Assembly (NCBI GenBank): GCA_903953055.1
Contig: CAJBIA010000159.1
Span: forward strand, 1-64,000
DNA from: an uncultured Methylophilaceae bacterium
GTDB taxonomy: Bacteria > Pseudomonadota > Gammaproteobacteria > Burkholderiales > Methylophilaceae
Reading direction: 5' to 3'
Length of the DNA: 64,000 nucleotides
In this document: positions 63,426 to 64,000 of the stretch, piece after piece
Numbering within the stretch: the stretch's first letter is position 1
Layout: each line of letters opens with the position of its first letter
The notes under the pieces: generated by a model
Seen by the model: the letters and a program-made list of their open reading frames with translations, nothing else
Databases searched by the model: none
What the model was told of the DNA's origin: nothing
Translations under genes and position numbers: made by a program

Positions 63426-64000
63426 ATGGAAAAATCATCATTAGAAAAATCAAGCTCCAAGAAGTCACCTATCGATATCGCTAAATCAGTTTTATTGATT
63501 GAGGCGAATGCGGTTGAAGCTCTTGCAGAAAAGCTAGATAACAACTTCACCAAAGCTGTTGAGCTCATTTTACATTGCCAAGGCAGAGTTGTGGTTAGCG
63601 GGATGGGAAAATCTGGGCATATTGGCAATAAAATTGCCTCTACTTTCGCAAGCACAGGCACGCCTGCTTTCTTTATGCATCCAGCTGAAGCGAGCCACGG
63701 TGATCTAGGCATGATCACTAAAGATGATGTCGTCATAGCGCTTTCAAACTCTGGCGAAAGTGACGAATTAATTACCATAATGCCTTTGCTCAAACGCTTA
63801 GGAACTAAAATTATCAGCATTACAGGGAAGATTAATTCTACTTTGGCAAGGCAGGGTGATATCCATTTAGATGCTGAAGTGGCTATTGAGGCTTGTCCAT
63901 TAGGACTAGCACCAACGGCCAGCTCTACTGCCATGCTTGCACTTGGTGATGCGTTAGCGCTTGCGGTGTTAGACCAGCGCGAATTCTCAGCAGAAGATTT
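63426..64000 (+). CDS. kdsD: D-arabinose-5-phosphate isomerase KdsD (partial, runs off the window)
   Basis: KdsD isomerises ribulose 5-phosphate to arabinose 5-phosphate for Kdo and LPS synthesis. About 191 codons are visible. The SIS domain contains VVSGMGKSGHIGNKIASTFASTGTPAFFMHPAEASHGDLGMI, SNSGESDELITIMPLL and EACPLGLAPTASSTAMLALGDALA, all characteristic. The C-terminal CBS pair lies outside the window. The start is uncertain: ATG at 63426 gives the best length, though in-frame ATGs occur upstream at 63375, 63396 and 63399. A long open frame on the opposite strand here is not a gene. Confidence 0.93.
   Translation, partial: MEKSSLEKSSSKKSPIDIAKSVLLIEANAVEALAEKLDNNFTKAVELILHCQGRVVVSGMGKSGHIGNKIASTFASTGTPAFFMHPAEASHGDLGMITKDDVVIALSNSGESDELITIMPLLKRLGTKIISITGKINSTLARQGDIHLDAEVAIEACPLGLAPTASSTAMLALGDALALAVLDQREFSAED

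Noticed and set aside
63371..63934. A long open reading frame on the minus strand (about 187 codons).
   Set aside because: It is antisense to kdsD. The plus-strand frame shows all the SIS-domain motifs, while the minus-strand product is a low-complexity Ser/Leu/Ile sequence without recognisable features.

Overview
The window looks like chromosome from a methylotrophic betaproteobacterium, most likely Methylophilaceae (Methylotenera/Methylophilus-like). The reasons are a 3-hexulose-6-phosphate synthase gene (ribulose monophosphate cycle) set inside the histidine cluster, and betaproteobacterial gene orders such as petABC-sspAB, mla-ibaG-murA-his-tat and pepA-holC beside lptFG. The DNA looks moderately AT-rich by eye. 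The taxon is an inference, not a database result. Nearly everything is densely packed core genome. I saw no insertion sequence, prophage, CRISPR array or gene-free stretch longer than about 300 bases.

Layout. 1-3862 (minus): the tRNA-Thr(TGT) / tRNA-Tyr / tRNA-Gly / tRNA-Thr(GGT) / tuf cluster, split by a four-gene cassette (two SMR-like transporters, a DegT-family aminotransferase, a FemAB/GNAT-like acyltransferase). 3899-7587 (minus): sspB, sspA and the cytochrome bc1 genes. 7733-9663: a Nif3-like protein divergent from a DegS-type protease. 9676-25481 (minus): one long block read as mlaFEDCB, an ABC-2 exporter, ibaG, grxD, murA, hisGDC, hps, hisBHAFIE, hinT, tatABC. The hps gene has its own promoter and terminator inside this block. 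25688-33298: cytochrome c4, engB, trmB, a MidA-like methyltransferase, folM-like, ttcA and topA.

33366-43113: a PBP7-type endopeptidase, gcvH, a helical-repeat protein of unknown function, holC, pepA, lptF/lptG, then an RDD / DUF3106 / DUF3619 / sigma-factor group that resembles a sigma, anti-sigma and sensor module, and a Ca2+/cation antiporter. 43169-49782: ampD, an RND efflux pump with its lipoprotein adaptor, a GNAT enzyme and a dicarboxylate symporter. 49785-56468: an RsmB-like rRNA methyltransferase, two tandem DUF3108 proteins, purM, hda and an FAD protein. 56465-64000: orphan soxYZ, a BepA-like protease, moaC, an LpxO-like hydroxylase, a ThiO-like oxidase, a Kef-type antiporter and the start of kdsD.

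Themes: cell-envelope upkeep is over-represented (Mla, LptFG, MurA, AmpD, PbpG, BepA, LpxO, KdsD, Tat), together with respiration (bc1, c4) and formaldehyde assimilation (Hps). No clearly new defence or mobile system is visible. The best candidates for new biology are the Arn-like cassette inside the tRNA-tuf cluster, the nested hps unit, the 38-residue-repeat protein and the orphan SoxYZ carrier.
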